Shown one piece after another: positions 61,751 through 62,898 of a stretch of 62,898 nt of DNA. The position numbers and the translations under genes were made by a program. Origin of the DNA: a bacterium (GTDB lineage Bacteria; Zixibacteria; MSB-5A5; WJJR01); contig JAKAKI010000045.1 of NCBI GenBank assembly GCA_021813505.1, positions 1-62,898 of the forward strand. The letters are read 5' to 3'. Under the pieces are notes generated by a model. That model was not told where the DNA came from. It saw only the letters and a list, made by a program, of their open reading frames with translations, and made no database searches. Numbering within the stretch: position 1 is the stretch's first letter; the number at the start of each line of letters is the position of its first letter.

Positions 61751-62338
61751 ATGTCGCGAAAGAGGATGCTGATGTCCGTGGGATTTGTCCTCGCTTTAGT
61801 CGCAGTGGTTCTCTCTGGATTTTGGCTCGGACACGTCTTCGGCAATCAACGTGCGCAAGAGCGCCAAACAGCGCGGCGTGCCGCACTGACACTCGAACTA
61901 CGCGAACACTCGCGTGGAATTTCAATTGGGAGTCCACCTCCCACGGGATTGGCTTGGTCAGTTACCGGGGATACGGTGCTTGAGTTCAAGGAGCTGCTAC
62001 CAGCGGGAGGAGTCATCCTGCTCGTAAGCCCTGGATGCGACCTGTGTGTCGGAGCGGCGGAGAAGTTACAACAATCACTTTCGCCGCTCCACCTCCGGAG
62101 TACACACGCCGTCCTTTTGGCGGACAGGGCCGCAGGAAGTGAGGATCTCAGCCACGCCCTGGAGAAGCACAGCATTGGCCTCAAAGTATACTGTGATCTG
62201 CAGGAGGTATTTCGAAGGGAATGCGGGGTTATGGCCAATCCCGCCTACTTCATTCTGAACAAGGCGGGAGCTGTCTTAGACATCGGGGCAGGTGTCCCCG
62301 ACAAATCTCGATTGGCAGTCCTCCTTTCGCAACGATAG
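61751..62338 (+). CDS. Membrane-anchored thioredoxin-fold protein
   Basis: 195 residues. N-terminal membrane anchor (MLMSVGFVLALVAVVLSGFWLGHVFG), then a short linker and an extracytoplasmic thioredoxin-like domain: VILLVSPGCDLCVGAAEKLQ carries CxxC (Cys96, Cys99), MANPAYFILNKAGAVL is the cis-Pro strand region (NPAYFIL). It resembles TlpA/redoxin-like proteins rather than full thioredoxin. Start ATG 61751 with GGAGG; upstream extension is not supported. The next gene encodes a Cys-rich secreted peptide, suggesting the two are a thiol-redox pair. Confidence 0.8.
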   Translation: MSRKRMLMSVGFVLALVAVVLSGFWLGHVFGNQRAQERQTARRAALTLELREHSRGISIGSPPPTGLAWSVTGDTVLEFKELLPAGGVILLVSPGCDLCVGAAEKLQQSLSPLHLRSTHAVLLADRAAGSEDLSHALEKHSIGLKVYCDLQEVFRRECGVMANPAYFILNKAGAVLDIGAGVPDKSRLAVLLSQR

Positions 62339-62387
62339 CATTGCCCAAACATGGCGTCATTCTCGCCCGAGAAAGGAGGTGATTCGA

Positions 62388-62537
62388 ATGTTGAGATTCT
62401 CACGCACACATGTGATGATACTTATGTTTCTGTTTGTATTCAGCTTTGCATTTGGCGTTGCTTATGAAAGGGCAGCCGCCAACGATGGTTGCCGGTGCGA
62501 ATGTCAGTATTATTGTCCCGTAGCCGGGATGTACTAG
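62388..62537 (+). CDS. Secreted 49-residue Cys-rich peptide
   Basis: MLRFSRTHVMILMFLFVFSFAFG leads a signal or anchor helix; after AAAN the short C-terminal part DGCRCECQYYCPVAGMY has four Cys in a ten-residue stretch. An exceptional ribosome site AAAGGAGGTGAT, complementary to the full 3' end of 16S rRNA, precedes the ATG, predicting high expression. No family recognised. It follows the thioredoxin-fold gene by about 50 bases. A hairpin terminator lies downstream at 62653. A lower G+C content than the neighbours is evident. Confidence 0.7.
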   Translation: MLRFSRTHVMILMFLFVFSFAFGVAYERAAANDGCRCECQYYCPVAGMY

Positions 62538-62652
62538 CCAGGTACGCGGAATCCGGATTGCAATACCTCGCCTTGCGCCGCTGACGTCATCTGTGCCCTT
62601 TGCAGGGCCGTCTAAGCAAGGCACAAGATTCGACACGCCATGTTTCGGGAAG

Positions 62653-62683
62653 GGCGCCGGGTCCGTTGGTCCGGCGCCTTTTA
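62653..62683 (+). terminator. Rho-independent terminator
   Basis: GGCGCCGG / CCGGCGCC stem with a 10-base loop followed by TTTTA. Ends the thioredoxin-fold/peptide transcript; the insertion element begins just beyond. Confidence 0.85.
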
Positions 62684-62685
62684 TT

Positions 62686-62898
62686 ACAGCTAACCCGGAT
62701 ATTTCACCAAAAAGGCTGGCGAAGCCTTTTAATCCTCTGATATTGAGTTTGTTGGAACCAAGAAGAGAGGGGGCTTCGCCGTGACGAAATGTAACCTGCC
62801 GACCGTGTCATTTCCAAGCTGTAAACGCCGGAAAGTGGAGGCGCATTTTGGCGGGGGTGCGGTATCGAGCGACGGGGGCGTGTTGCTGCTGCGACAGG
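62686..62898 (+). mobile_element. Left end of an IS1380-type insertion sequence (cut by window edge)
   Basis: CTAACCCGGATATTTCACC starting about 62691 resembles the outer ends of IS1380-group elements, and the transposase frame follows within 100 bases. The right end and target duplication are outside the window, so the exact boundary is unproven. Confidence 0.55.
62782..62898 (+). CDS. IS1380-family transposase, N-terminal fragment (runs off the window)
   Basis: GTG start at 62782 gives MTKCNLPTVSFPSCKRRKVEAHFGGGAVSSDGGVLLLRQ, still open at the edge. The FGGGxxSSDGGVLLLRQ segment is the characteristic N-terminus of IS1380 DDE transposases. Only 39 codons are visible, so intactness cannot be judged. 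Confidence 0.8.

Overview
The window reads as a chromosomal segment of a Gram-negative, high-GC (about 60 percent by eye) bacterium. Envelope evidence is an Omp85-type barrel, LptB, a secretin-based type IV pilus assembly operon and a Wzi-like outer-membrane protein. A large secreted protein with a FlgD/Por-type C-terminal tail, the many FG-GAP and parallel beta-helix proteins and the archaeal-type phosphoglycerate mutase suggest an uncultured FCB-group lineage (something like Zixibacteria). That placement is inference; no rRNA gene is present.

Layout, left to right. 0.2-3.1 kb: mutY and a short EamA transporter (minus), divergent from apgM (plus). 3.1-5.1 kb: an orphan lipoprotein and a secreted beta-helix protein. 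5.4-10 kb: hbd, crt and acyl-CoA dehydrogenase (a beta-oxidation/butyryl-CoA module), then an HMGL-family synthase. 10.1-13.2 kb: an Omp85 barrel, a four-helix-bundle gene bracketed by 9-bp repeats, and coaX. 13.3-15.5 kb: groES-groEL under a sigma70 promoter and a perfect CIRCE operator. 15.5-17 kb: a DUF4143 ATPase. 17.2-25.1 kb: a sugar ABC importer (binding lipoprotein, double ATPase, permease with a periplasmic insertion) followed by a 1308-residue GH38 mannosidase, which looks like one scavenging operon. 25.4-26.5 kb: a glycine-zipper lipoprotein and a small membrane protein.

26.5-41 kb is a long minus-strand block: pilB, pilC, three prepilins, a pilM-pilN fusion, pilO, pilP, secretin, lptB, ybbR, tsaD, nadC, birA. 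41.1-47.2 kb is the most unusual stretch: a strong sigma70-like promoter drives a protein of unknown family, a zf-HC2 zinc-finger protein, a membrane protein joining a Lon-type (S16) peptidase domain to a periplasmic FG-GAP region, and then a secreted FG-GAP/dockerin-like protein. 47.3-48.3 kb holds a REP-associated tyrosine transposase flanked by three copies of its probable palindromic substrate.

48.3-54.5 kb (minus): a radical SAM/SPASM protein, and a housekeeping run wzi-like, ispE, spoVG, tRNA-Gln, prs, rplY. 54.7-58.8 kb (plus): EF-hand protein, HEAT-repeat protein and an overlapping HD-GYP phosphodiesterase. 58.9-62.5 kb: the Por-tail secreted protein with a homopolymeric tract in its candidate promoter, divergent from a membrane-anchored thioredoxin-fold protein and a 49-residue Cys-rich peptide. 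The right edge cuts into an IS1380-type transposase.

Dispersed palindromes are abundant. At least five distinguishable families occur between genes, and several supply stop codons to neighbouring genes.
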